Program-made: the position numbers and the translations under genes
The notes under the pieces: model-generated
What the model saw: only the letters and a program-made list of their open reading frames with translations
Told to the model about the DNA's origin: nothing
Database searches by the model: none
Part shown: positions 56,021-64,000 of the stretch, in pieces
Numbering within the stretch: the stretch's first letter is position 1
Layout of the letters: each line of letters opens with the position of its first letter
NCBI GenBank assembly: GCA_016709665.1
Contig: JADJMI010000001.1
Location: forward strand, 124,001 to 188,000
DNA: 64,000 nt
Direction: 5' to 3'
Source of the DNA: Betaproteobacteria bacterium
GTDB lineage: Bacteria > Pseudomonadota > Gammaproteobacteria > Burkholderiales > Usitatibacteraceae

Positions 56021-56512
56021 CTAGTAGCCGCGGGTTCCCACGCGCACGCCCTTGCGCCAGGGCCAGCCCTCGGTGATGGCGGCGCGCAGCGAATCGCGCT
56101 CCGGGCATTCGCCCAGGCACGTCTGCTCCAGGTGCGCGAGGTGCGAACGCGCCTTGTCCTCCTGCCCGAGCAGCAGGTAGGAGCGGCCGATGTACTCGTG
56201 GGCGCCGCGGTGATCCGGGTTGATCTGCAGCGCGCGGTGGTAGTAGCGGAAGGACGTCTCGACGTCGCCCTTCATCCGGTAGGAATAACCCAGCAGGTTC
56301 TGGATGTCGGCGCTGCCCGGGTCGAGCCGCTCGGCCGCCTGCAGGCGGGCGATGGCGCGATCCCAGTCCTCGCGCTCGATGGCGGCGCGGGCGCTGCGGA
56401 TCTCGCTCCGGGCGGCGGCGATCGACTGGACCGTCGTTTCCGAGGGAGCGGCCGGGACGGCGTTGGCGGCCAGGGTGATGAAGGCACCGACGAGCCAGGC
56501 GGTCATCTTCAT
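56021..56512 (-). CDS. Exported TPR protein
   Basis: A 163-residue protein with a signal peptide (MKMTAWLVGAFITLAANAVPA). About three tetratricopeptide repeats follow, for example DWDRAIARLQAAERLDP, DVETSFRYYHRALQINP and EDKARSHLAHLEQTC. Two cysteines near residue 140 (TCLGEC) could form a disulfide. TPR proteins scaffold protein complexes and this one would act in the periplasm. It is convergent with the SRPBCC gene. Confidence 0.85.
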   Translation of the reverse strand: MKMTAWLVGAFITLAANAVPAAPSETTVQSIAAARSEIRSARAAIEREDWDRAIARLQAAERLDPGSADIQNLLGYSYRMKGDVETSFRYYHRALQINPDHRGAHEYIGRSYLLLGQEDKARSHLAHLEQTCLGECPERDSLRAAITEGWPWRKGVRVGTRGY

Positions 56513-56657
56513 GGTCGAAAGCCTCGGGTGGGAAAGGGGTTCAGGGGGAGTCGCCCGGGGGCGCCCGTTACGAATGACATTCTAGGGCGCATTGCGACGA
56601 AAAAATGTCGACTGGTTCACAAAAAGCGCCCTTTCGCGTCACCTTCGAACCCTTCCT

Positions 56658-57635
56658 TCAGTTCACCTTGATGCCGGCGGCCTTGATGATCGGCCACCAC
56701 TTCTCGATCTCGGCCTTCTGGTGGGCGCCCAGCGCCTCGGGCGCCTGCCGCTCCCGCGACACCAGTTCCATGCCCAGGGCGGCCAGCTTCTCCCGCGTCG
56801 GGCCGTCCGCGAGGGCGGCCACCACCGCCGCGTTCAGGCGCGCGATCACGTCCTTCGGCGTGCCCTTCGGCGCCCACAGCCCGTACCAGATGGCGATGTG
56901 CAGGCCGGGCAGGCCCGCCTCGTCCACGGTGGGCACCTCCGGCGCGGCCGGCGAGCGCTCCTTCGCCGTGATGGCGTAGCCCTTGATCTTGCCGCCGCGC
57001 ACCTGCGGCAGGGAATTGGACAGCTGGTCGACCATCATGTCGATCTGGCCGCCGATGAGGTCCTGCATCGCCGGCCCGGTGCCCTTGTAGGGAATGAAGG
57101 CGAGCTTCGCGCCGACCTCGTTCTGGAAGTAGATGCCGGCGATGTGCGTCGACGAGCCCGCGCCGGCGGTGCCCACGTTCACCTTGTCCTGGTTCGTCTT
57201 CACCCACGCGACCAGTTCCTTCAGGTTCGCCGCGGGCAGCGCGGGCTTCGAGACGACGATCATCGGGTTGCCGCCGACCATCGCGATGGGCTCGAGGTCC
57301 TTCAGCAGGTCGTAGTTCAGCGGGTACACGGCGCCGTTCACCACGTGCGTGCTCCAGTGGCCGATGCTCAGGGTGTAGCCGTCCGGCGTGGCGCGGGCCA
57401 CCCGGCCCACGCCGAGGCTCCCACCCGCGCCCGTCGTGTTTTCCACCACCACGGCCTGCCCGAGCGACTTCCGCATCGGCTCGGCGAGGATGCGGGCGAC
57501 AACGTCCACGGGGCCTCCGGCTGCGAAAGGCACCACGAGTGTTACGGCGCGTTGCGGGAAGGGTAGCGGCTGCGCCGAAGCAGGTACGGCGGCGAGCGCC
57601 AGGGCGGCAAGGGCCGCCAGGCCGATCCGGGTCAT
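56658..57635 (-). CDS. Bug-type tripartite tricarboxylate transporter substrate-binding protein
   Basis: A 325-residue periplasmic binding protein of the TctC/Bug family. The signal peptide ends VPASAQ. Family blocks are FPQRAVTLVVPFAAGGPVDVVAR (in parts), VVENTTGAGGSLG and GTGPAMQDLIGGQIDMM. These proteins bind carboxylates such as citrate or glutamate. No TctA or TctB membrane partner is encoded here, as is usual for the large orphan Bug families of Burkholderiales. It is divergent from the TonB receptor across about 220 bases. Confidence 0.9.
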   Translation of the reverse strand: MTRIGLAALAALALAAVPASAQPLPFPQRAVTLVVPFAAGGPVDVVARILAEPMRKSLGQAVVVENTTGAGGSLGVGRVARATPDGYTLSIGHWSTHVVNGAVYPLNYDLLKDLEPIAMVGGNPMIVVSKPALPAANLKELVAWVKTNQDKVNVGTAGAGSSTHIAGIYFQNEVGAKLAFIPYKGTGPAMQDLIGGQIDMMVDQLSNSLPQVRGGKIKGYAITAKERSPAAPEVPTVDEAGLPGLHIAIWYGLWAPKGTPKDVIARLNAAVVAALADGPTREKLAALGMELVSRERQAPEALGAHQKAEIEKWWPIIKAAGIKVN

Positions 57636-57858
57636 CGTCTTCTCCTCGTTGGGGTTTGCGCGATTGTGGACCCGTGGGCGCCATCGCGCCAAGAGCGCGC
57701 GTCACAGACGGCGACGCGCCGGCCACACGGGGCAACACTCGCTTTCAATGCGTGCGAAAGCCCGCCGCTAGCATGGGTTCGCCCACGCGGACGGCGCCTC
57801 GCACCCTCGCGTCGTCCGCGCGAACAACAAACACCCCATCCCACCAGAGGACGACCGA

Positions 57859-60513
57859 ATGCAACGCACGCGACTCGCCCGGGCCCTCGCGCCCGCCTTC
57901 TCCGCCGGCGCCGCCACCCTCGCCGCCACCCTGTTCATCCCGTCCGCGCACGCGCAGGCCGTCGCCCAGTCGATCGAGAAGATCGAGGTGACCGGCTCCA
58001 ACATCAAGCGCGTGGACGCGGAAGGGCCGGCGCCGGTTCAGGTCATCACCCGGCAGGAAATCGAACGCAGCGGCTATTCCACGCTCGCCGACGTGATGCG
58101 CTTCCTGCCGGCCAACAGCGCCCTCGCCTACGAGGAAACCTTCACCGGCAGCTTCTCGCGCGGCTCCTCGGGTGTCTCGCTGCGCGGCCTGGGCCAGCGC
58201 GCCACGCTCACGCTCATCAACGGGCGGCGCATGGCCAACATGCCCTTCGCGCAGAACCTCCAGGACGCCTTCGTCGACCTGAACAGCATCCCCCTCGCGG
58301 CCATCGAGCGCATCGAGGTGCTCAAGGACGGCGCCTCGGCCATCTACGGCTCCGACGCGCTCGCCGGCGTGGTCAACATCATCCTGCGCAAGGACTTCGT
58401 CGGCGTCGAGGGCACGGCCGGGTACGGCCGCACCCAGCACGGCGACGGCGAGGAGACGCGCGCGAGCCTCGCCGCCGGCGTGGGCGACCTCGCGAAGGAC
58501 CGGTTCAACGTGATCGGCGTCGTGGACTACCTCAAGCGCGACGCCGTCTGGGTGCGCGACCGCGACTGGAGCCGTACCGCGGACCAGAGCCGCTACCAGG
58601 GCGGCACGGACCTTCGCAGCACCCTATCTTCCCCGGGCAACTACGCGCGGGTCCCCGGCACGAACCCCTTCCCCGGCGCGCGCCTGCCCTTCGCCTCCTG
58701 CCCCGCGGACCGCCTCGCCGTGCCGCCGGGCAGCGTGCTGCAGTGCGTCGAGGACACCAACCAGTTCCCGACCCTCATCCCGGAGACGGACCGGTTCGGC
58801 TTCTTCTCGCGGCTCACGTGGGCCTTCTCGCCGACCCTCACGGGCTTCGCCGAACTGGGCTACAACAAGACGGCGACCTTCACGCAACTGCTGCCTTTCG
58901 GCACGCCCTCCACGCAGGTCGGCCCCGGCGTCGCCCGCCAGGTCAACGCGCGCCTGCCCGTCGGCAACCCGAGCAACCCGTACACGGTGCCGGTGGACGT
59001 GCGCTACCGGTTCGACGACGTCGGGCCCCGGCAGGTGGACAACGACGTCGAGGCCACGCGCGCGGTGGCCGGCCTCAAGGGCAACTGGGGCAAGTGGGAC
59101 TGGGAATCGGCCCTGCTCTACGCGAAGAGCGAGGCGACGCAGGACGACGTCAACGGCATCCGCGTCTCGGGCCTGCTCTCGGTGATCGCCGACGGCTCGT
59201 ACAACTTCCTCAACCCGGCGGCCAACTCCCAGGCCGTCTACGACCGCCTGCGGGTGAACTACCAGCGCCGCGGCGAGACGGAGATCAAGCAGTGGGACGC
59301 GAAGGTGACCGGCGAGCTGATGGAGATGGCCCACGGCCCGCTCGCCATGGCCGCGGGCTTCGAGACGCGCAAGGAGACGCTTCTCGACGAATCCGACGAC
59401 GTGCTCGCCTCCGGCGACGTGCTCGGGCGCGGCAGCAACCGCGCCCAGGGCAGCCGCACCCTCACCTCGGGGTACATCGAGTTCAACGTCCCCGTCCTGA
59501 AGAACCTCGAGGTGCAGGCCGCCGGCCGCCTCGACCACTACAGCGACTTCGGCAGCTCCACCACGCCGAAGGTGGCCTTCCGCTGGACGCCGACCAAGGA
59601 ATTCCTCCTGCGCGGCTCCTGGGCCAAGGGATTCCGGGCACCCAACCTCGTGGAGGCTGGCGATTCCGCCGCCTTCGCGTTCAACACCGTCGTGGACACG
59701 CGCCGCTGCGAGATCAACGCGGCCTACTGCCCGGCCGGCAGCGTCGCAGCCATCATCGCGAGCGGCACGGACCTGGTGCCCGAGAAATCGACGAGCAAGA
59801 ACGTGGGCTTCGTCTGGGACATCACGCGCGACGTGAACCTCTCGGTGGACGCGTTCGACATCCAGCAGAAGAACATCATCAACACCGAGGGCGTGCAGAC
59901 GATCCTCGACGGCGAGACGGCCAACCCCGCCTACGCGGCGCGTGTCATCCGCACCGCCCCGGACGCGCAGGACATCTCCCGCGGCGCGCCCGGCGCGATC
60001 GTCGGCGTGCTCAACCAGTTCGTGAACCTGACGGAGCTGCGGACGAAGGGCGTGGACCTCGACCTGCGCTGGCGTCTCTGGAAGGGCGACGCCGGCACCT
60101 TCACGTTCACCTCGACCAATTCCTACCTGCACGAGTACGAGACGCAGGTCGTGCGCGAGGACCCGCTCACCGACTTCGCGGGCACCTACGGCCTGCCGCG
60201 CCTGCGTTCGATCCACTCGCTCCTGTGGGACCGCGGGCCCTGGGCGACGACGATCGCCTGGAACCACGTCGACAGCTACGACGCCTCGACCTCGGCCCCG
60301 CCGGGCGCGGCGAAGATCGGCAACTGGGACACGTTCGACCTGCAGGTGTCGTACACGGGGTTCCGGAATCTCAAGCTCACGTTCGGCGGTCGCAACATCC
60401 TCGACCGCGACCCGCCCATCGACCTGTCGAGCGGCCTGGTGCCTTACGACTTCTCGCAGCACAACCCGCGCGGGGCGTACTGGTACGCGATGGCGAGCTA
60501 CCGGTTCCGGTAG
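57859..60513 (+). CDS. TonB-dependent outer-membrane receptor (second)
   Basis: An 884-residue receptor. The signal peptide ends SAHAQ, with a plug domain starting IEKIEVTGSNIKRVDAEGPA. The LRGLGQRATLTLINGRRMA and IERIEVLKDGASAIYGSDA blocks are diagnostic (cited in parts). The barrel ends MASYRFR. The plug resembles receptors for carbohydrates or unknown organic compounds. The ribosome site is AGAGGA. A divergent Bug-family binding protein gene suggests, but does not prove, a shared substrate. The 223-base divergent gap shows no clear operator. Confidence 0.9.
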   Translation: MQRTRLARALAPAFSAGAATLAATLFIPSAHAQAVAQSIEKIEVTGSNIKRVDAEGPAPVQVITRQEIERSGYSTLADVMRFLPANSALAYEETFTGSFSRGSSGVSLRGLGQRATLTLINGRRMANMPFAQNLQDAFVDLNSIPLAAIERIEVLKDGASAIYGSDALAGVVNIILRKDFVGVEGTAGYGRTQHGDGEETRASLAAGVGDLAKDRFNVIGVVDYLKRDAVWVRDRDWSRTADQSRYQGGTDLRSTLSSPGNYARVPGTNPFPGARLPFASCPADRLAVPPGSVLQCVEDTNQFPTLIPETDRFGFFSRLTWAFSPTLTGFAELGYNKTATFTQLLPFGTPSTQVGPGVARQVNARLPVGNPSNPYTVPVDVRYRFDDVGPRQVDNDVEATRAVAGLKGNWGKWDWESALLYAKSEATQDDVNGIRVSGLLSVIADGSYNFLNPAANSQAVYDRLRVNYQRRGETEIKQWDAKVTGELMEMAHGPLAMAAGFETRKETLLDESDDVLASGDVLGRGSNRAQGSRTLTSGYIEFNVPVLKNLEVQAAGRLDHYSDFGSSTTPKVAFRWTPTKEFLLRGSWAKGFRAPNLVEAGDSAAFAFNTVVDTRRCEINAAYCPAGSVAAIIASGTDLVPEKSTSKNVGFVWDITRDVNLSVDAFDIQQKNIINTEGVQTILDGETANPAYAARVIRTAPDAQDISRGAPGAIVGVLNQFVNLTELRTKGVDLDLRWRLWKGDAGTFTFTSTNSYLHEYETQVVREDPLTDFAGTYGLPRLRSIHSLLWDRGPWATTIAWNHVDSYDASTSAPPGAAKIGNWDTFDLQVSYTGFRNLKLTFGGRNILDRDPPIDLSSGLVPYDFSQHNPRGAYWYAMASYRFR

Positions 60514-60532
60514 GCGGTCCGCCGCGATCCGG

Positions 60533-60562
60533 AACGGGGCCCCGCGGGGCCCCGTTTCCTTT
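60533..60562 (+). terminator. Intrinsic terminator after the TonB receptor gene
   Basis: A perfect GC-rich hairpin, ACGGGGCCCCG (60534-60544) against CGGGGCCCCGT (60545-60555), followed by TTTCCTTT. It lies 20 bases after the stop codon. The tight palindrome needs a small loop, but the stem plus T-rich tail fits rho-independent termination. Confidence 0.7.
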
Positions 60563-60583
60563 CCGGCGCCCGCCGGCGGCTTA

Positions 60584-60603
60584 TTGACAAATTAATTTGT
60601 CAA
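60584..60603 (+). promoter_or_regulatory. Perfect 20-bp palindromic operator overlapping a -35 box
   Basis: The arms TTGACAAATT (60584-60593) and AATTTGTCAA (60594-60603) are exact inverses with no spacer. The left arm begins with a consensus -35 hexamer TTGACA. It lies 16 bases before the ATG of the HTH regulator gene, so it is a very likely autoregulatory operator. Confidence 0.75.
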
Positions 60604-60619
60604 ATGCATCCTGCGCGGC

Positions 60620-61231
60620 ATGAGAGCCGTCCAGGTCATCGACCGCCCCCGCGATTCCGCCCTGCTCGCCGCCCCGGTGCGCCAGCGCATCCTGGAGGCG
60701 CTGCGCGAGCCGGCCTCGGCCTCGGGCGTGGCGCGCAGGCTGGGCCTCACCCGCCAGGTGGCCACCTACCATTTCCGCCAGCTCGAGGACGCCGGGTTCC
60801 TCACCCTCGTGCGCGAGGAGGCGAGGCGCGGCTGCACGGAACGCTTCTTCCAGCGAAGCGCGGAGCACTTCATCGTCTCCAACGGTGTCGTGGGCAAGTC
60901 GGGCCTGGACGCGCGCCGCCTGAAGGACCGCTTCTCGAGCGCCTACCTGGCGGCCCTCGCCTCGCAGGTGGCCGACGAGGTCGGCCGCGCGCAGAAGGAT
61001 GCCGGCGCCGCAGGCCGCTCCCTGCCCACTCTCGCGGCGAGCGTGGACATCCGCTTCCGCACCCCCGCCGATCGCGCCGCCTTCGCCGACGAGCTGATGG
61101 GTGCCATTGCCGGCCTCGCCGCGAAGTACCACGATGACGCCGCACCCGACGGCCGCACCTACCGGACGATCGTCGGCGCCTATCCCGCCCCGCCCCGCCG
61201 CCCCCCGTCCCGAGCCAAGGAGACTCCATGA
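60620..61231 (+). CDS. Winged-helix (ArsR-like) transcriptional regulator
   Basis: A 203-residue regulator. The N-terminal winged helix is visible as LLAAPVRQRILEALREP then LGLTRQVATYHFRQLEDAGFL. The rest is a longer C-terminal part (FSSAYLAALASQVADEVGRA) that could sense a ligand or dimerise. It overlaps the downstream SRPBCC gene by four bases (ATGA), so repressor and SRPBCC protein are coupled. It lies directly behind the 20-base palindrome. Confidence 0.88.
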   Translation: MRAVQVIDRPRDSALLAAPVRQRILEALREPASASGVARRLGLTRQVATYHFRQLEDAGFLTLVREEARRGCTERFFQRSAEHFIVSNGVVGKSGLDARRLKDRFSSAYLAALASQVADEVGRAQKDAGAAGRSLPTLAASVDIRFRTPADRAAFADELMGAIAGLAAKYHDDAAPDGRTYRTIVGAYPAPPRRPPSRAKETP

Positions 61232-62037
61232 CGACCGACCGAAAGCCCGCCCGGCAAGCCTCCTGGGACGTCCTCGTCGACGCGCCCGCCGATGCCGTCT
61301 GGGAAGCCCTCACCACCGGTGAAGGCATCGCCAACTGGTTCCCGCCCGTCGCCTCCACCTCCGGGGAAGGCGTCGGCTCCGGCGTCACCTTCTCCTGGGG
61401 CGAGGCCATGACCTGGACCTCGAACGTCTCCGAATGGGAGCCCGGCAGGCACGTGCAGTGGATGGACGACGCCGCCCACATGGGGCCGGGCGCCACGCTG
61501 GTCGCGGACTGGACGATCGAGAGCGAAGGCGGCAAGACACGCGTCCGGCTCGTGCAATCGGGCTTCGGCGACGACATCGCCTGGGACGGCTTCTTCGAGG
61601 GCACCGACATCGGGTGGCGCTACTTCCTCATCAACCTCAAGCGCTACGTCGAGGACCACCGCGGCAGGAACCGCATGATGGCGTGGCGGCGCATCACCTG
61701 CGGCATCCCGCGCGAGGCCGCCTGGAAGCACCTGGGCCAGAGCCTCGCGGGCAGCGCCGGCTTCGCGGCGGGCGACGTGGTTTCCCTGCGCGTGGGCGAT
61801 GCGTCGGTGCCCGCCCGGGTGGAGATGGTCGTGCCCCTGCGCGCCATGGCCTTCCGCATCGGCGGCCTCGCGAATTCGCTCCTGTTCATCGAACTGGAAG
61901 GCGGCGCGGAATTCGGCGTCGGGATCTACCTCTCGGTGTACGACCCGGCCGCCGCGGCGCAAGTGGAGCCGGCCTTCAAGGCGCAACTCGAAAGCCTGTC
62001 GGCATCCCTCGCGGGCCCGCAGGCGGCTGCGCCGTAG
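61228..62037 (+). CDS. SRPBCC (AHSA1-like) protein, second module
   Basis: A 269-residue protein. The first AHSA1 domain carries DAVWEALTTGEGIANWFPP and later WRYFLINLKRYVEDH. A shorter, degenerate second part covers about residues 150-269. Its start is coupled to the regulator stop (ATGA). As with the protein at 55064, a small hydrophobic ligand is expected but unknown. It is the second repressor-SRPBCC pair within 7 kb. Confidence 0.85.
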   Translation: MTTDRKPARQASWDVLVDAPADAVWEALTTGEGIANWFPPVASTSGEGVGSGVTFSWGEAMTWTSNVSEWEPGRHVQWMDDAAHMGPGATLVADWTIESEGGKTRVRLVQSGFGDDIAWDGFFEGTDIGWRYFLINLKRYVEDHRGRNRMMAWRRITCGIPREAAWKHLGQSLAGSAGFAAGDVVSLRVGDASVPARVEMVVPLRAMAFRIGGLANSLLFIELEGGAEFGVGIYLSVYDPAAAAQVEPAFKAQLESLSASLAGPQAAAP

Positions 62038-62108
62038 GGGGGCCGGGCGGGCAACCGGCCGGGGCATCGTGGTAGCGTTGCGTCCACGACCCCTGCCGGG
62101 AGAGCCCC

Positions 62109-62645
62109 ATGGCCCAGATCCTCGCCCTCGTCGCCGCGTTCGCCCTCGTCGGCTTCATCGCCTACGTCGCCACCCGCCCCAACGAACTGCGCGTCACCCG
62201 GGAGACCACGATCGCCGCCCCCCCGGAGCGCATCTTCGGCCATCTCGCGAACCTGCCCGGCTGGCGCGCCTGGTCGCCGTGGGAGAAGAAGGACCCGGCC
62301 ATGAAGCGCACCTTCGAGGGCCCGGAAAGCGGCGTCGGCGCCGTCTACGCCTGGGAAGGAAACAAGGACGTGGGCTCGGGCCGCATGGAGGTGACGCAGG
62401 CGACGCCCGCCTCGAAGGTGGTGATCGCCCTGCACTTCCTGAAGCCCTTCGAGGCCCGCAACACCGCCGAATTCACCCTGGAGCCCGTCGGGGTCTCGAC
62501 CCGCGTCACCTGGGTGATGTTCGGCCCGGCCAACTTCATGTCGAAGCTCATGGGTGTCTTCATGAACATGGACCGGATGATCGGCAAGGACTTCGAGGCG
62601 GGCCTCGCCAACCTGAAGGCCCTGTGCGAGAGGCCGGGCGCCTAG
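62109..62645 (+). CDS. Membrane-anchored SRPBCC protein
   Basis: A 178-residue protein with an N-terminal membrane anchor (ILALVAAFALVGFIAYVA) followed by a polyketide-cyclase/dehydrase-like SRPBCC domain, ETTIAAPPERIFGHLANLPG then WRAWSPWEKKDPAM. A similar layout is seen in uncharacterised bacterial proteins. It follows the second repressor-SRPBCC pair by 71 bases and may be part of the same transcript. Confidence 0.85.
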   Translation: MAQILALVAAFALVGFIAYVATRPNELRVTRETTIAAPPERIFGHLANLPGWRAWSPWEKKDPAMKRTFEGPESGVGAVYAWEGNKDVGSGRMEVTQATPASKVVIALHFLKPFEARNTAEFTLEPVGVSTRVTWVMFGPANFMSKLMGVFMNMDRMIGKDFEAGLANLKALCERPGA

Positions 62646-62767
62646 CGCCCGGGCTTCGCACCGGCCGGCCTCGCTTGGCACCCCCGGAGCCCGCTTTCGT
62701 CGCAGGGCGCTGGGGAGCCGCGGTTGGCGCTTGCTATCCTGCGGCCATCGCTCCGAAAGCCGCTCCC

Positions 62768-64000
62768 GTGACCGCCTTCTTCTTCCTCTTCCGCAAGTTC
62801 CTCGCCTGGTTCCTCCTGGGCCTCGCGATCATGATCGTCCTTTCGGGCATCCTGAAAGTCCCGCCCGGCATCGTGTTCTTCGGGGTCGCCATCCTGATGG
62901 TGTGGCAGGCCGTGCGCGCGTTCTCCCACGTCCAGCGGGTGCGGCTGCTCACCGATCGCCTCGACAGCGCCCTGCTCGCCAACCGCCAGCGTCGCCAGAT
63001 CGAGGTGCCGCTCGAAGCCGGCGAGGCGTTCGACCTCGTCGAGGCGGCCATCCGCGAACTGCCTCGCGTGGAGACCATCGAGCCGGCCCGCGACAGCCTG
63101 CAGGTGCGCGCCCTCGTGCGTCGCACGGACCCCTATGCGGTCGCCCGAAAGGGCCTCGACCCGGTCACCGGCATGCCCAAGGGCAAGCGCCGCAACTTCA
63201 TCCACGCAACCGTGATGCCCGGCAACGGCACCGGCAGCGTCCGGCTGGTCTGCGAGCCCGAGGGCGGCGCCTGGCTCGACTGGTTCCGCGTCGACGACGG
63301 CACGAACCTCGAGAACGCCGAGGCCATCTCGCGGGCCCTGATGCGCCGCGTCGGCGAGCGGCGCCGGGGCGAGCAGGCGAGCGCGCGGGCCACCGCCACC
63401 GAAAAGGAACTCACGGTGGCGAAGCTTTCGCTGCTGCAGGCGCAGGTGGAGCCGCACTTCCTCTACAACACGCTCGCCAGCGCGCAGGTGCTCACGCGCA
63501 GCGACCCCGCGCGCGCCGACCGCATGCTGGGCCACCTCATCGCGTTCCTGCGCCATTCGCTCCCGCGCACGGACGACACGGTGTCCACGCTCGCCGCGGA
63601 GATCGCCTGCGCCCGGGCGTACCTCGAGATCCTGCAGGTGCGCATGGGCGAGCGCCTTCGCGTGCAGGTCGAGGTGCCTTCGGGCCTCGACGCCACGCCC
63701 CTGCCCGCGATGATGCTGCAGACCCTCGTCGAGAACGCGATCAAGCACGGCCTGGAACCCCTCACCGGCGGCGGCACCCTCTGGATCATCGCCCGCGCGG
63801 ACGGCGAGCGCGTCGCGATCACCGTGGCCGACGACGGGCGCGGCTTCTCGGAGACCGGCGGCGGCACCGGCATCGGCCTCGCCAACGTGCGCGAGCGGCT
63901 GCGCCTCGCCTACGGCGAATCGGCGAGCTTCGCCATCGCCACCAATTTCCCCAAGGGCGTCGCCGCGACGATCACGGTGCCGCGCGCCGGGCCCACGGGA
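62768..64000 (+). CDS. LytS/YehU-type sensor histidine kinase, cut by the window end
   Basis: The visible 411 codons start at a GTG at 62768, with two N-terminal membrane segments (FFFLFRKFLAWFLLGLAIMI and VFFGVAILMVWQA). The His_kinase phospho-acceptor is in LQAQVEPHFLYNTLAS. The N-box LVENAIKHGLEP and G-box DDGRGFSE of the ATPase follow. No periplasmic sensor domain is present. These kinases usually pair with a LytTR response regulator, expected just beyond the window. The frame is still open at base 64000. Confidence 0.88.
   Translation, partial: MTAFFFLFRKFLAWFLLGLAIMIVLSGILKVPPGIVFFGVAILMVWQAVRAFSHVQRVRLLTDRLDSALLANRQRRQIEVPLEAGEAFDLVEAAIRELPRVETIEPARDSLQVRALVRRTDPYAVARKGLDPVTGMPKGKRRNFIHATVMPGNGTGSVRLVCEPEGGAWLDWFRVDDGTNLENAEAISRALMRRVGERRRGEQASARATATEKELTVAKLSLLQAQVEPHFLYNTLASAQVLTRSDPARADRMLGHLIAFLRHSLPRTDDTVSTLAAEIACARAYLEILQVRMGERLRVQVEVPSGLDATPLPAMMLQTLVENAIKHGLEPLTGGGTLWIIARADGERVAITVADDGRGFSETGGGTGIGLANVRERLRLAYGESASFAIATNFPKGVAATITVPRAGPTG

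Overview
This is 64 kb of dense, very GC-rich chromosome from a betaproteobacterium, most likely Burkholderiales in the broad sense. The evidence is the gene families: a Bug-type tripartite-tricarboxylate binding protein, a BCAM0308-family protein, YaeQ, a DUF349 protein, orphan TonB receptors, ParC/ParE and AsnRS. The species cannot be named from the sequence alone. There are no rRNA or tRNA genes, insertion sequences, prophage genes or CRISPR arrays.

Left part (1-27 kb). After a PilZ protein and a small membrane protein comes a nine-gene minus-strand operon (10591 to 1220): a dipeptide-type ABC transporter, a diaminopropionate ammonia-lyase, an M20 carbamoylase/allantoate amidohydrolase, an N-carbamoyl-D-amino-acid hydrolase and a cupin. 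Most of its junctions are ATGA overlaps. A D-aminoacylase gene is divergent from it. Together they look like uptake and breakdown of peptides or ureido/acylated D- and diamino acids. Housekeeping genes follow: PPK2, parC, parE, an HtrA-type protease, a GST, PhnA/YjdM and an EamA transporter. A two-gene unit at 20857-22054 encodes an exported protein of charge-alternating DDPAG repeats and a possible outer-membrane partner, behind an AT-rich promoter with a palindrome. Then come asnS, a membrane protein coupled to a class III nucleotide cyclase, and a second PPK2.

Middle (27-46 kb). An RND efflux pair, a phospholipase A1 translationally coupled to an M20 peptidase, YaeQ, and a 1434-residue secreted protein (choice-of-anchor D-type domains plus a seven-repeat FG-GAP propeller) behind a sigma-28-like promoter. 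Next are a GDSL lipoprotein esterase, a TonB receptor, a SET-domain protein, a SOUL haem-binding protein, a Tet-type MFS exporter and mscL.

Right part (46-64 kb). An adenylate-forming ligase downstream of a giant DUF349 protein, an MBL-fold hydrolase, a retropepsin-like lipoprotein, folE next to a BLUF photoreceptor, and two separate HTH-repressor/SRPBCC modules, each with a palindromic operator. Between them lie a Bug-type binding protein and a divergent TonB receptor. The window ends inside a LytS-type histidine kinase gene.

A caution for users: at least five genes (dap lyase 5' end, the peptide-binding protein, PPK2, parC and the ligase) are disturbed by single-base indels, several in or next to short runs of G or C. 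Because parC is essential, at least some of these are probably sequencing or assembly errors rather than real pseudogenes.
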